A stretch of 64,000 nt of DNA. Source: CAMPKL01 sp963805925. GTDB lineage: Bacteria > Acidobacteriota > Terriglobia > Bryobacterales > UBA6623. Shown here piece by piece: positions 24,477-33,835 of the stretch. Position 1 is the first letter of the stretch, and the number at the start of each line of letters is the position of its first letter. The stretch is taken from NCBI GenBank assembly GCA_963805925.1, contig CAWDWB010000003.1, forward strand, positions 806,001-870,000, written 5' to 3'. The notes beneath the pieces are model-generated. The model saw only the letters and a program-made list of their open reading frames with translations, did not search any database and was not told where the DNA came from. Made by a program: the position numbers and the translations under genes.

Positions 24477-26409
24477 GGCACTGGTTGACGACCGCGTCGA
24501 CGTCGCGCGCCAGCATGTAGCGCTCAGCAACGAGCAGTTCGGCAGCGGCCTTCACGCGAGCGCCGTAAGCTTCACGACTGCCATAGCGCTCTTCCGCTGA
24601 AAGGCGCGGGTCGCCAGCCGCCAATCGTTGCGCCTTACTGAACGGGAACGGCATCGTCGAGCCGGTGTTAGTGAGACTCTCATCGACGTCGGCAACTTCG
24701 GGCTTGGGTAAGTTCCAACCGGCATAGGTTGCCAAGGGCTCCTGGATAGAGGGCAAGCGCACGCCGTCAACTTCGTTGCCGTCACGGTCGAGTTGCGGGA
24801 CCTTGGCCGGGTATTTCGGTCCAACGACTTCGGGCGGCTGGTTAGAGATGATGCCCTTGCTGAGGAACTCGGGGCCGAAATCGAGACGCATGGCTTTGCG
24901 TTGATAGCCGAGCGGCGTGAAGTGAGGAATCTTCGGAAAGTTCAATTCCTCAAGCGGCGCCAGCTCGCCCACAGAGGGGTAGCGCGACGGCGGCGGTTCT
25001 TTTCCCTTGGTGACCCAATCGTCGAAGTTCACCAGGAAGGCGCGCATCAAAGGCCAGTAGTCGTTGCTGTTAGCGCGGTTCTGCATGTTGCCCGGCCCGG
25101 AGGGCGGCACGGATCCGCTGCCGTGCTGCGTGCCGGTCATGTAGTAGAAGCGAGTCGTGTCCGCCAGCGGCGCTTCGTGCTCGCCGTCGAGAGTCGTAGT
25201 GACCAACGACGCGGAGCGCGCAAAGTATTCGCTGGAGGTCACCGTGTAGAAGACCTTCGGCAGCGCGCCCCCTTGCTTATACTTCGCCAGCAGACCATCG
25301 GTTTGGCCAGTCACCGGATCGGTATCCGTCAGGTCGCGGAAAGGGAAGACGGCGACGGTGTAGTAAGGATCTTGGCGCGTCGCCTGAGCAAAGCGATGCG
25401 TAAAGCTCCCGCGCGCTGCGCCTGAGATATGCGGCCAAGCGCCGTCGAAGACGATGCGCCCTTCCTCGTCGGCGTTGAAGCCGTCATAAAGATACTGGCG
25501 CAAGAAGCGCCCACTTTGGGATTGACCATAGCCGATGGCGCGCTCGAGGTTTTCGGGCAGCTCGGCAAGCAAACCGGAGCCGCCCACCCCGAATTTCAGG
25601 AACGACACAAAGTCGCGAATCGCCGCTGGACCCAGGCCTGCGACTCCGGGGTCTTTCGAGCGATAAATGACTTCGTAGGAACGCCCCGGAGTCAGGCCGC
25701 CGTCGACTTCGACCGTGGAAGAGTCGATAAAGCGCCACTTGTCGCGTGGGATATCGCTGCCGGGGCTATCCATGTGCTGCCGCGTGATCAGCCGCGCATC
25801 GGGGTCGTTGATGTTGGTCGCCTCGTAGGGTACATGACCGGCGCCGGCGACGGAGAACGTCTTCGTCGGTTCCAGCGGCGTGACCAGCGAGCGCACCCAA
25901 CCGTCAACGCCCTGCGCGGACGGCGCAAACAAACGGAGCGCATGGGGACTGTCAACCAGGTCGAACTGCCAGCCGACCCAGAGCAGCGTATAGCCGCGCT
26001 CCATCAGCAAGCCATCGCCGAACTCCTCAGCCGTGCGCGGATCGCGCGAACCCCGAGCGCGGTTGAACGACATCAGGCCCTTGCCGCCGCGGTTCGACAC
26101 CTCGAACAACACCGTGCCCGACCCCTTCGCCGGGTCGACCGGACGAATCAGGTAAATGTCGGCCGAGAACTCAACCAAACCCTGTGCATTACGCGGCGCG
26201 AACTCCAGGTCATGGATGATCGCGTTCGCGGGATCGTCCGGATCAACGGCAAAGCGCGCCTTGCCGACAATGCGCTCGTAAGCGCCGACGCTGCCGAACG
26301 TTTTGCCGGCGAGAACCGGCGAACGTTCAGTAACGTCAATGCCGACGACTTTGGCCGAGAGTCCGGCGCTGAGCAGGGTGAGGAGGAAAAAGATTCGCGC
26401 AATCATCAT
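24445..26409 (-). CDS. Secreted alpha/beta hydrolase domain protein (Abhydrolase_10 type)
   Basis: 654 residues from ATG 26409, picked because MMIARIFFLLTLLSAGLSAK is a clear signal peptide; the frame extends 17 codons further. The sequence follows a large uncharacterised family from acidobacteria and proteobacteria: AGKTFGSVGAYERIVGKARF, GTVLFEVSNRGGKGLMSFNR, GYTLLWVGWQFDL, and the nucleophile elbow AIGYGQSQSGRFLRQYLYDG. Acidic and His members of the triad probably lie in the second half (FYYMTGTQHGSG contains a candidate His). It is presumably an extracytoplasmic esterase/peptidase-like hydrolase of unknown substrate. Confidence 0.82.
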   Translation of the reverse strand: MMIARIFFLLTLLSAGLSAKVVGIDVTERSPVLAGKTFGSVGAYERIVGKARFAVDPDDPANAIIHDLEFAPRNAQGLVEFSADIYLIRPVDPAKGSGTVLFEVSNRGGKGLMSFNRARGSRDPRTAEEFGDGLLMERGYTLLWVGWQFDLVDSPHALRLFAPSAQGVDGWVRSLVTPLEPTKTFSVAGAGHVPYEATNINDPDARLITRQHMDSPGSDIPRDKWRFIDSSTVEVDGGLTPGRSYEVIYRSKDPGVAGLGPAAIRDFVSFLKFGVGGSGLLAELPENLERAIGYGQSQSGRFLRQYLYDGFNADEEGRIVFDGAWPHISGAARGSFTHRFAQATRQDPYYTVAVFPFRDLTDTDPVTGQTDGLLAKYKQGGALPKVFYTVTSSEYFARSASLVTTTLDGEHEAPLADTTRFYYMTGTQHGSGSVPPSGPGNMQNRANSNDYWPLMRAFLVNFDDWVTKGKEPPPSRYPSVGELAPLEELNFPKIPHFTPLGYQRKAMRLDFGPEFLSKGIISNQPPEVVGPKYPAKVPQLDRDGNEVDGVRLPSIQEPLATYAGWNLPKPEVADVDESLTNTGSTMPFPFSKAQRLAAGDPRLSAEERYGSREAYGARVKAAAELLVAERYMLARDVDAVVNQCLKMWDFVATQ

Positions 26410-26742
26410 CGGGGAGTATACCGGAGGCGCGGTGATAAACGCGGACAAAATGGGTGTCATGGGCTGTCTCGGATTGGCTCGCAGAGTCTCGGAGAGAGTC
26501 GTGAGTGGCTACGAGGTGCCGCGTTTTGGTAGCGAATGGCATGGGTTGTCGCGCTTTGCCGGGGGCAAACGGCGGGACCGTTTAGGCGGTTGGGCGGCGT
26601 GCGCATGCGGAACGAATAGCGACCCGCTCGGAAGAGCCGGCCGTTTGCTGGTTTTAGGGCAGCAGGGGGGGGAAAGAGCACCGCATCGAATTCAACTTGC
26701 GGCAGTAAATCAGACGTCGCTTCCAGCAGGACTTATCGGAAG

Positions 26743-27117
26743 CTACTTGGCGACCGAGTCGGTTAGCGCAGATGAAAGCCTCTTAAGTGATCGCTCCCAC
26801 GTGTTGCCGTCTGAAATGGACAGCACTTCCAGCCCCGCCAAGAAACTGTTGGACTGCTTCTGTACGTGACGCACTGTGCACTGGAGCGAGCCCACGGAAG
26901 TTCTCACCGTCACTGCTCCGCCCACTGGGAACCTCTCGGCCAATTCGATCGCAAAGCCGCGAGCGGACACGTTTCTCAAGACGGCCGGCGCTTCAAATGG
27001 TAACCCGGACTTGTTCTGCCAGTAGACGAGAACGTCCTGATTGGCGAGATGGCGTGGGTGAAGTCGTCGCTCCTCGCGAATGACGACGTCCTTGCGGATT
27101 CGAGATATTTCGTTCAT
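26743..27117 (-). CDS. PilZ-domain c-di-GMP-binding protein
   Basis: 124 residues from ATG 27117, ten bases after the stop of the GGDEF-EAL gene; an in-frame start at 27213 would overlap that gene. The c-di-GMP motif RxxxR is present in EERRLHPRH, and the second motif reads NVSARG, Asn replacing Asp of DxSxxG. The rest (VGGAVTVRTSVGSLQCTVRH VQ) is the six-stranded PilZ barrel. As a single-domain protein it should act as a c-di-GMP effector by protein contact. It is the last gene of the operon 30086-26743. Confidence 0.87.
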   Translation of the reverse strand: MNEISRIRKDVVIREERRLHPRHLANQDVLVYWQNKSGLPFEAPAVLRNVSARGFAIELAERFPVGGAVTVRTSVGSLQCTVRHVQKQSNSFLAGLEVLSISDGNTWERSLKRLSSALTDSVAK

Positions 27118-27127
27118 GGCCGTTGGT

Positions 27128-29533
27128 CTACCTCGGCAGTTCTTCGTAAACTCGAGTATCGATCCCGCCAGCCTGGTTCTGGCGCTCGGTTCGCATCGGC
27201 GACGAGACGGCACGACTTTCCAAGAGTTCTCTGAAAGCTTCGGCCCTCACAGGTCGACTCGCCAAATATCCCTGGAATTGATCGCAACCATGGTGGCGGA
27301 GCACTTCCAGTTGCGCTTCCGTCTCCACCCCTTCCGCCGTTACTTTCAGTTGAAGATTGTGCGCGAGAGAGATCAGGCCTTGGGCGACCGCGAGAGACTT
27401 GGCATTTGCGGTGAGGTCCGCAACGAAGGAGCGGTCCATCTTGAGCGAGGTAAAAGAGAACCGCCGGAGATAGCCCAGCGAGGAGTAGCCGGTGCCGAAA
27501 TCGTCAATCGAGATCCTGATGCCGGAGTTGCGCAACGTTTCGATTGCGATTGCTGCTTCGTCCAGGTTGGCCATCAAGGCGGTTTCGGTGAGTTCGAGCT
27601 CCAACCAAGGAGCTTGAAGCCCGGATTCCTCAAGAACTTTTACGACCAGTGCAGGGAAATCGCTCGACCGCAACTGCTTAGTGGATACATTGACCGCAAT
27701 GCGGATCGGGGGGAGACCCAGTCTCTGCCAACGAGCATTCTGCTCAACCGCTTGACGCAAGACCCATTCGCCGATGGTCTCGATGTTGCCGGTCTCTTCG
27801 GCTAGGGCAATAAACTCGCCAGGCGAGATCACTTCATCCGGCGATCGCTGCCAGCGCACGAGCGCTTCGGCGCCTACGATTTCATTGGACTCAATCGAAA
27901 TGACCGGTTGATACTCCAAGAAGAACTCGTCTCGAGACAAGGCGCGCCCGAGGTCGTTCTCCAGCGAATAGGCCCTGGTGGCCTCCGCGTGCATTTCTGA
28001 ATTGAAGACTTGAATCTCGCCCTTGCCCTGGGCTTTGGCCCGATACATGGCCGTATCGGCATGTCGCAACAGGTCTTCGGGCTGCTCGATGCGAGAGTGG
28101 CTGAAAGCGATACCGATGCTGCCGCCCGAGAGGATCTCGTGAGCGCCAATCTTGAACGGCGCCCGGAGAGCTTGGCGAAAGCGGTTGGCGATGACTAGAG
28201 CGTCTTCGGCTGTGCGTACGTCTTCGAGAAGCGCAACGAATTCGTCGCCGCCGAAACGGGCGATAATGTCGCCGGTCCTCTGGCGTAGGCAACCTCTCAA
28301 GCGACTGGCCGCTGCCGCCAGCAGTTGGTCGCCGATTAAGTGTCCGTAGCTGTCGTTAATGATCTTGAAGCGATCGAGATCAAAGAAGATGACCGCGAAC
28401 AGCGTGGGTTCCTGTTGCATCTGATCGACGGCGCGCTTCAGGCGAATCATGAACGCCTTGCGATTGGGCAATCCCGTCAGGCGGTCCTGAAAGGCGTCAT
28501 CCAGCATCGACTTCTCAGCCTGGACCAGGTGCGTTACATCGACGAGGGATCCGCTGACGACGATGGGGTTGTCGTCTTGATCTCGCTCGACCGTCCCGCG
28601 CAAGAGGGCCCAGATGTAGTTGCCGTCTCGGCGTTGCATCCGAAACTGGCACTGGAGCCGGGGAAGTTTGCCGTAGATGTGGGCGGAGAGGTCTTCCTTG
28701 ACCTGGGGCAGATAGTGAGCGTGGATGCGGTTGAAAAACTCGCTGGGCTTGTCTCCGATTTCTTCGGGTTCAAAACCAAGCATTGCCGCCCAACCAGGCG
28801 AAAAATAGCATTTGTCGTCAGCCAGATCCCAGTACCAATGTCCGTCGCTAGCGGCCTGGATTGCATGGCGATCTCGCCGTTCGCGTTCTAGCAAAGCTGC
28901 CCGCTCTTCCGTCTCTCTGCGTTGCTTTTCCGTCTCGACACGGTCCGTCCTCAGCCGCTCTCTGATCTCGGCCCCCCGCAGACGAGCGATGCCGGCAGCT
29001 TTCCAACAGACGACCAGCACTGCGATAGCCAGAGGCGCCCAGTCGAGAATCGACAGTTGCGGAGCGACGACGGCGAACCATGCGGCAGAAGATCCGAGCA
29101 GGACGGGCCAAAGTATAGCGGCGCGCCAAAGCAGTAATCCGGCCGCATACTGTACCCCGATTAGCGGCGCCGTAAACAATATCTCTCCCAGGAGCCAGAC
29201 GTGCAGAACCTCCACCGCCATGGTGAGCGCGACGATAGACACGGCGACATTCTCGACACTCACGGGAACCGAACTCTTCTTGGCTTCGAGCGAGCCCATC
29301 CAGGCAATGCCGGCGACCAGCACGTTCAACAAGATCATTGCAAGCCCGTACTGGCTGCCGCGGTGGGTTACGACGACGATCAAGGCTTGTAGGAGGAAGG
29401 CTCCGGCTAAGCCGGGCAGCAAGTTTTTTAGGGTCTCACCCAATGCTCGCGCCAGTTCCACTCGGTCGTGGGCGAGGTGCTGGCCGACGGCCTCGACAGG
29501 GACAGTCACGCTCATTGCATTACTTGTCGCCAT
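27128..29533 (-). CDS. Membrane PAS-GGDEF-EAL c-di-GMP enzyme
   Basis: 801 residues. ATG 29533 is preceded by GGAGGGAAGGAAG and overlaps the upstream PilZ gene by 14 bases; in-frame codons further upstream lie inside that gene. Order: ~6 membrane helices (residues ~30-190), a coiled coil, a PAS/PAC domain (~215-345; HWYWDLADDKCYFSPGWAAM), GGDEF (RFGGDEFVALL) with inhibitory-site RTGD five residues before it, then EAL (GAEALVRW, ELTETALM, DDFGTGYSSLGYL). Both catalytic signatures are intact, so it may synthesise as well as degrade c-di-GMP, with net direction set by the PAS and membrane sensor. PilZ genes on both sides are likely its effectors. Confidence 0.92.
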   Translation of the reverse strand: MATSNAMSVTVPVEAVGQHLAHDRVELARALGETLKNLLPGLAGAFLLQALIVVVTHRGSQYGLAMILLNVLVAGIAWMGSLEAKKSSVPVSVENVAVSIVALTMAVEVLHVWLLGEILFTAPLIGVQYAAGLLLWRAAILWPVLLGSSAAWFAVVAPQLSILDWAPLAIAVLVVCWKAAGIARLRGAEIRERLRTDRVETEKQRRETEERAALLERERRDRHAIQAASDGHWYWDLADDKCYFSPGWAAMLGFEPEEIGDKPSEFFNRIHAHYLPQVKEDLSAHIYGKLPRLQCQFRMQRRDGNYIWALLRGTVERDQDDNPIVVSGSLVDVTHLVQAEKSMLDDAFQDRLTGLPNRKAFMIRLKRAVDQMQQEPTLFAVIFFDLDRFKIINDSYGHLIGDQLLAAAASRLRGCLRQRTGDIIARFGGDEFVALLEDVRTAEDALVIANRFRQALRAPFKIGAHEILSGGSIGIAFSHSRIEQPEDLLRHADTAMYRAKAQGKGEIQVFNSEMHAEATRAYSLENDLGRALSRDEFFLEYQPVISIESNEIVGAEALVRWQRSPDEVISPGEFIALAEETGNIETIGEWVLRQAVEQNARWQRLGLPPIRIAVNVSTKQLRSSDFPALVVKVLEESGLQAPWLELELTETALMANLDEAAIAIETLRNSGIRISIDDFGTGYSSLGYLRRFSFTSLKMDRSFVADLTANAKSLAVAQGLISLAHNLQLKVTAEGVETEAQLEVLRHHGCDQFQGYLASRPVRAEAFRELLESRAVSSPMRTERQNQAGGIDTRVYEELPR

Positions 29534-30086
29534 AACTTCCTTCCCTCCGGTTCTGCTCATGGAACTGAAGGCCCATGAAATAGCCGCCTGGAGCGGCGAC
29601 ACAGGAACGCAGAAAACACAACCGCTCGGTGTCGGCTCCGCAAATCTTGGCCGGGCGGCCCTCGGGCACAGCGGAGGCGGAAAACAGTTGCATGCCTCCA
29701 GCCGAGACGTTGATGACTTCAACTTGTATTTCTGCGAGGCCGTCTGCCTTCAATATTGCCGGGCCGTTAATGGGTGTTCGATGCTCGCGACGCCGGCCTT
29801 CCCGAAGATAGTCGAGCCGCAGTTTGAAGCCGCCCTCGACGACCTTCGTACTGAGAACCTCGACAGGATAGGAAGAGCCAGCCTCACGGACTTGGGCGAC
29901 CGTATCTAGCGGCGGCCGCTGAAGGACCACCACGCTTAGTCCGCGAGAGCGGTCCATTTCTAAGTGAGTCTGTTGCCAGACCTTCTCGCCTGCCTCATCT
30001 TTCCACTCGATGAGGACAGGCCTCGTCGGCGGAACGGGTGCAGTACGCGGTGCGGAACGGCGTCGAGCGAATGACAGTAACGACAT
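29520..30086 (-). CDS. PilZ-domain protein with N-terminal extension
   Basis: 188 residues from ATG 30086, which has GGAG six bases upstream; an in-frame start at 30110 lacks one. Residues ~15-95 are an unassigned domain (VLIEWKDEAGEKVWQQTHLE); residues ~95-188 are PilZ with RRREHRTPI (RxxxR) and INVSAGGMQLFS (NxSxxG in place of DxSxxG), ending YFMGLQFHEQ. The extension resembles those of PilZ proteins with a YcgR-like front part, but is shorter. It is the first gene of the c-di-GMP operon. Confidence 0.85.
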   Translation of the reverse strand: MSLLSFARRRSAPRTAPVPPTRPVLIEWKDEAGEKVWQQTHLEMDRSRGLSVVVLQRPPLDTVAQVREAGSSYPVEVLSTKVVEGGFKLRLDYLREGRRREHRTPINGPAILKADGLAEIQVEVINVSAGGMQLFSASAVPEGRPAKICGADTERLCFLRSCVAAPGGYFMGLQFHEQNRREGSYGDK

Positions 30087-30150
30087 GGACTTCTCCGTCA
30101 GCGGCCACACGGCGGATCTTCGCTGCTCTACTCCCGATCTTTACTTACAC

Positions 30151-30186
30151 GTCAACTATGTAACCTGTCACGGTTATGTCACACAA
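30151..30186 (-). promoter_or_regulatory. Candidate promoter and dyad operator of the c-di-GMP operon
   Basis: Minus strand: -35 TTGTGT at 30181-30186, 17-base spacer, -10 TTACAT at 30158-30163, within an AT-rich island (about 30135-30300). An inverted repeat, plus-strand ATGTAACC-TGTCAC-GGTTATGT at 30158-30179 (perfect core TAACC/GGTTA), covers the -10 and spacer. A leader of about 65 bases to the ATG at 30086 would result. This position fits a repressor or activator site; the protein is not known. Confidence 0.45.
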
Positions 30187-30432
30187 GGGATACAACCTAT
30201 ATATCTCCTTATTGCCGCTCGCGGGCGCCCAGTACCATAATGGAATCAGACACTAAAACACCAATTTAATCAATTACATACAATGAGGTACGGAGATATT
30301 CCCAGGAGCAGAACGAGCTATTTGGCGGCTCAAACTAGGAGTAGTTATATGGCCTGGGCGTGTGCGGTCGAGTGTTGGCTTGTGCAGCGCCTTGCGGGCG
30401 CGGCTCTGCAGCGCAGGTTCGTGTACCTCTGT

Positions 30433-32820
30433 TTACCAGGCGCCGATGGGGCTGCCGGGGGGCGTTTCGGGAACTGCGGGTTGCGCAGCGGGTGTGTGGG
30501 AGCGGTTGAGGAAGCGCTCGATGCGGCCGGCGGCTTCCATGCAGACTGCGCAGGCGCGGGCGGTCAGTTGCTGGTCGAGTTGGAGCAGGCGATCTTGGGC
30601 GACGCTGCGGACGGCGGGTGATGTTCTGGGGGCGTCGGCTAATTCGAGCAGACCGTTGAGCGCAGCGGTTTCGGCTTCGTAGCGCGATGCCGCGCGCCAG
30701 GTGTCGGTTTCGGCGGGCGCCAGCCAGGTGGCTTTGAGCAAGGCGTCAATCACTTCATCAAGGCCGGGGTAGTTCTTGTCGCGGGCGTGGAAATCTTCGA
30801 GACGCGCGGCACGGGTGGGCTCCAACAGCGCGGCCACGGTGGTCTCGGCAGCGGTCGCGGCTGATGCCAGCGGGTCGAAGACGCGGCCTTCGCGCGAGGG
30901 CAGGGCTTCTTCGCTGGGGTCGTAGCCATAGGCAGGCGGCGGCAATAGCGCAAGCAGAGTTTGCGGCAAGGTCAACGCGTCGGGCGAGAGCGTTTTCATC
31001 AGTGAGGCGAGCGCAGCACGTTGGCGCTCGGCTGGAACGATTTGGACCTTCGGACTCTTGTCGCCGTTCAGGGCATAGGAGAACGTCTCGCCGCCGACGG
31101 TTTTCGCCGTGGCTTCCACTTGGTAGCGATGGTGCAAATACAACGGCGCCAGCATGAGCGCTAGCTCAGACATCGGTTGGCCGGCGGCCAGCGAGCGTTC
31201 GCCGAACTTGTCGAGCGCAATGGCGCGCACGCGCATAGTGTGGTCGAGCGCCGCGATGGGGTCGCTGCCGTTGTCCCACAAACTCGATAGCGGATGCGGC
31301 GCGCCGAGCGGGCGCGAGTCGGCATCGGAGATGAACAGATAACCCTTGTCGATGGATTCATCGATGATTTTCTCGAGTTCGGCGTCTTCGTCAGCGCCTG
31401 CGGGAAATTGAGTGTAGGCGTAGCGGACAGCGATCTTATCCCAGGGACCGATGCCGACGGCATAGGCGTCGCTCAGATCGAGTTCACCTTCTTTGGTGAT
31501 CTTGACCAGCGGCGCGGGGTAGTCCATGACGGAGCCGCGGTTGTAAGTGCTGGCGGCGAAGTTGTGGGCGAAGCCGAGGGTGTGTCCGACTTCGTGCGCG
31601 CCGAGCTGGCGGATCCGGGCGAGGGCGACGTCGACGGCGTTTTGCGAGGCCAGCCCTTCAAATAAGAGGCGGTCTTGTCGGACCCGCAGCGACCCGAGAG
31701 TGACTACGGCCTTGATGACTTCGCCCGTGCGAGGATCGGCAACGGCGCCGCCGTAGGACCAACCACGTGTGGAGCGATGCACCCAGTTGATGACGTTGTA
31801 GCGAACATCGAGAGGATCGGCGCCTTCAGGCAACAGTTCGACTTTGAAGGCGTTACGGAAACCCGCAGCTTCGTAGGCTTCGTTCCACCAGCGGACGCCT
31901 TCGAGCAGAGCGCTGCGAACGGGTTCCGGCGCGCCGCGGTCGAGATAGTAAGTGATCGGCTTAACCGGTTCGGAGACGGCTGCGGAAGGGTCTTTCTTGA
32001 TGAGGCGATGGCGGCGGATCCAGCGCTTCTCAAGCGGTTGGTCGATGGCAGAGGCATAGTCGGCGAATTCGATTCCCATGACGCCTGCGCGGGGATCGAA
32101 CTTGCGGGGAACGTAGCCGGGCGGCGGAGCAGCGACGAAGGAGTGGTGGACATAGAGCGTCACCGCTTCGGGCGTGGGAGTGGTCTCGACGATGCGCCGG
32201 CCGGGCTGCGTTCCGGCAAAGGTAAGCATCGCCTCGAACTCGCTGTTCAGAGGGAAGGCTTTGGTGCGGTCGGGGACGATGGCGCTACGAGTCTTGTCGA
32301 TTTGAAACGTGCCTTGGCCGCTCTGGCGGAAGCGTTCGATGACGCCTTGGGCGTCTCTCATCAGGAAGTCGGTGACGTCGACGAGCACGGCGCCGTCGGA
32401 TTCAGCGGCGACTTCCCCGCCCCAGAGGACGGAGGCGGCGAAGGATTCTTCGACGGCGCGGCGTTCATCGGCATCGTCGCTGAGCGCGCGATAGCGCATG
32501 TTCGGTTGCCTGAGCAGGATCTTGGGGCCGATGCGCTCGAAGCGCACCATGCGCGTGTCGCCGAGCTGTCCCCGGTCGAGGCCGACAGGATTGGAGCCGA
32601 GGCCGCGGCTGAGCCAGTTGACGTAGATGAAGTCTTCGTTCAAACGCCAGACTTCGAGCCAGATTTTGCCTGTGGCGTTGTCCCAGTAGAAAGGGATGAA
32701 GCCGTCGTAGCGCTGCATACCGGCGGTCTTGTCGGCGATGGATGGGATTTCGGCTGCGGCGCTCAAGCCCGACGCAGCCAGAAGAAAAACAAAGGTAGTG
32801 ATGGAACGTCGCAGCCGCAT
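30433..32820 (-). CDS. Secreted zinc metalloprotease (DUF5117/DUF4953 type)
   Basis: 795 residues with signal peptide (SITTFVFLLAASGLSAAAE). The zinc site is GAHEVGHTLGFAHNF (HExxHxxGxxH, metzincin-like), encoded around 31555-31600, with a following methionine-turn candidate SVMDYPAP. N-terminal parts (GFIPFYWDNATGKIWLEV, VNWLSRGLGSNPVGLDRGQL) are the family's DUF5117/5118 modules, and EAYEAAGFRNAFKVELLPEG precedes the catalytic domain. The length fits the family (~800-900). It probably acts in the periplasm or outside the cell on unknown proteins. It stands alone; its 3' end is 347 bp from the c-di-GMP operon start. Confidence 0.9.
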   Translation of the reverse strand: MRLRRSITTFVFLLAASGLSAAAEIPSIADKTAGMQRYDGFIPFYWDNATGKIWLEVWRLNEDFIYVNWLSRGLGSNPVGLDRGQLGDTRMVRFERIGPKILLRQPNMRYRALSDDADERRAVEESFAASVLWGGEVAAESDGAVLVDVTDFLMRDAQGVIERFRQSGQGTFQIDKTRSAIVPDRTKAFPLNSEFEAMLTFAGTQPGRRIVETTPTPEAVTLYVHHSFVAAPPPGYVPRKFDPRAGVMGIEFADYASAIDQPLEKRWIRRHRLIKKDPSAAVSEPVKPITYYLDRGAPEPVRSALLEGVRWWNEAYEAAGFRNAFKVELLPEGADPLDVRYNVINWVHRSTRGWSYGGAVADPRTGEVIKAVVTLGSLRVRQDRLLFEGLASQNAVDVALARIRQLGAHEVGHTLGFAHNFAASTYNRGSVMDYPAPLVKITKEGELDLSDAYAVGIGPWDKIAVRYAYTQFPAGADEDAELEKIIDESIDKGYLFISDADSRPLGAPHPLSSLWDNGSDPIAALDHTMRVRAIALDKFGERSLAAGQPMSELALMLAPLYLHHRYQVEATAKTVGGETFSYALNGDKSPKVQIVPAERQRAALASLMKTLSPDALTLPQTLLALLPPPAYGYDPSEEALPSREGRVFDPLASAATAAETTVAALLEPTRAARLEDFHARDKNYPGLDEVIDALLKATWLAPAETDTWRAASRYEAETAALNGLLELADAPRTSPAVRSVAQDRLLQLDQQLTARACAVCMEAAGRIERFLNRSHTPAAQPAVPETPPGSPIGAW

Positions 32821-33105
32821 TTCGCGAGACCTCCGCAGTCGTGGTCATCGTACCCGACACGGCGGGCAGGGCGGTCGCGGCCCAGGAGAGTTCTCCAGTT
32901 TAGCGAGCGGACGGAAAATTTGGAGGCCCATGCTACAACTGAATTAGAAGATTCCTGGCTAGGCGAGATACGGCCAGGGGCGCCGCTGCAGCGGTTACAG
33001 GGTCTCGGGCGCGCGGTCAAAGCCAGACGAGCCGCAGCGTAAGAGCGATACAGAAACTAGGGTCGACCCAAAGACATCTCCGGTTCCCCGCTTGGAAGGG
33101 AATCC
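32821..33105. other. Non-coding stretch before an orphan terminator
   Basis: 285 bp upstream of the metalloprotease. On the plus strand it leads into the terminator at 33106-33134 although no plus-strand gene is recognisable. No known small RNA, riboswitch or SRP/6S signature was identified by eye. It should also hold the minus-strand metalloprotease promoter. Confidence 0.35.
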
Positions 33106-33134
33106 GCCCGCCGTTCGGCGGGCTTTCTTGTTTT
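33106..33134 (+). terminator. Rho-independent terminator without a plus-strand gene
   Basis: A perfect 7-bp stem GCCCGCC/GGCGGGC with loop GTTC (33106-33123) is directly followed by TTTCTTGTTTT. The T-run follows only on the plus strand, so it does not serve the minus-strand genes on either side. Confidence 0.75.
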
Positions 33135-33320
33135 ACGGCGAGAAGGCCCGTCGAGCGGCGGTTCTTACTGAACGAACTGCAACAACCACAAACTCAAGGT
33201 CCGTCCCAGGGCGTAACCTCACTCCAATCTCAATGCGCACTGTCTAGCGCCACAGAGCCGCGACGGTGAGGGAGCGAGCTCTCCTTCGTCTCAGGGTCAA
33301 GCCTCGCCGGCAATACTCTC

Positions 33321-33761
33321 TTAGACCTGCGGGATCCGCAAAACCTGGCCGGGATAAATTTTATTCGGGTCACTGAGCATGGGCTTATTGGCTTCGAATA
33401 TTACGGGATACTTTGAGGCGTCGCCGTATTGCTTCTTGGCGATCCCGCCCAGCGTGTCCCCCGAGACAACGGTGTAATAGACCGTCGTTGGTTTCGGCGG
33501 GGTGACGGCGATGCGGTCGTCTACCCGGGCAATGCCGGTGGTGTTGCCGACGGCGAGGATGACTTTTTCGCGGGTCTCCTGGTCGGGGACCGTGCCGAAA
33601 GCCGTGGCGACTTCATCTGCCACTTCGATCTTGAGGTCCTGGATCGGCAAGCCGAGCTTAGTGACGAAGCGGACCAGCGCCGCTGCTTTCGCGGCATTCT
33701 CCTTCTCTTCATTGCCGAACAGCTTCTCGCCTGCGCTGCGAACGAAATCAATCAATCCCAT
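33321..33761 (-). CDS. kbp: BON-LysM protein, Kbp/YgaU homologue
   Basis: 146 residues from ATG 33761 (GGGAG seven bases upstream), almost the length of E. coli Kbp (149). It begins MGLIDFVRSAGEKLFG and has the BON domain (~25-85: DLKIEVADEVATAFG, EKVILAVGNTTGIARVDD) followed by LysM (~93-144: YYTVVSGDTLGGIAKKQYGD, IFEANKPMLSDPNKIYPGQV LRIP). The correspondence runs over the full length. Kbp is a cytoplasmic K+-binding protein in E. coli that changes shape on binding potassium and helps growth at high external K+. There is no signal peptide here either. Divergent from the DUF937 gene 74 bp away. Confidence 0.9.
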   Translation of the reverse strand: MGLIDFVRSAGEKLFGNEEKENAAKAAALVRFVTKLGLPIQDLKIEVADEVATAFGTVPDQETREKVILAVGNTTGIARVDDRIAVTPPKPTTVYYTVVSGDTLGGIAKKQYGDASKYPVIFEANKPMLSDPNKIYPGQVLRIPQV

Positions 33762-33835
33762 GGTTTTTCTCCCTTCTCGTAGATGCCATTGACTCCGCGA
33801 TCGTTTCAGGTAAGCTGACGTCAGAGCAAACCACA

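Noticed and set aside
30283..30621. 112-codon plus-strand frame between the PilZ and metalloprotease genes
   Set aside because: Most of it is antisense to the metalloprotease 3' end; no coding signal before that.
31675..33042. 455-codon plus-strand frame opposite the metalloprotease
   Set aside because: Antisense shadow of a gene with an intact zinc site and signal peptide; no domain of its own.
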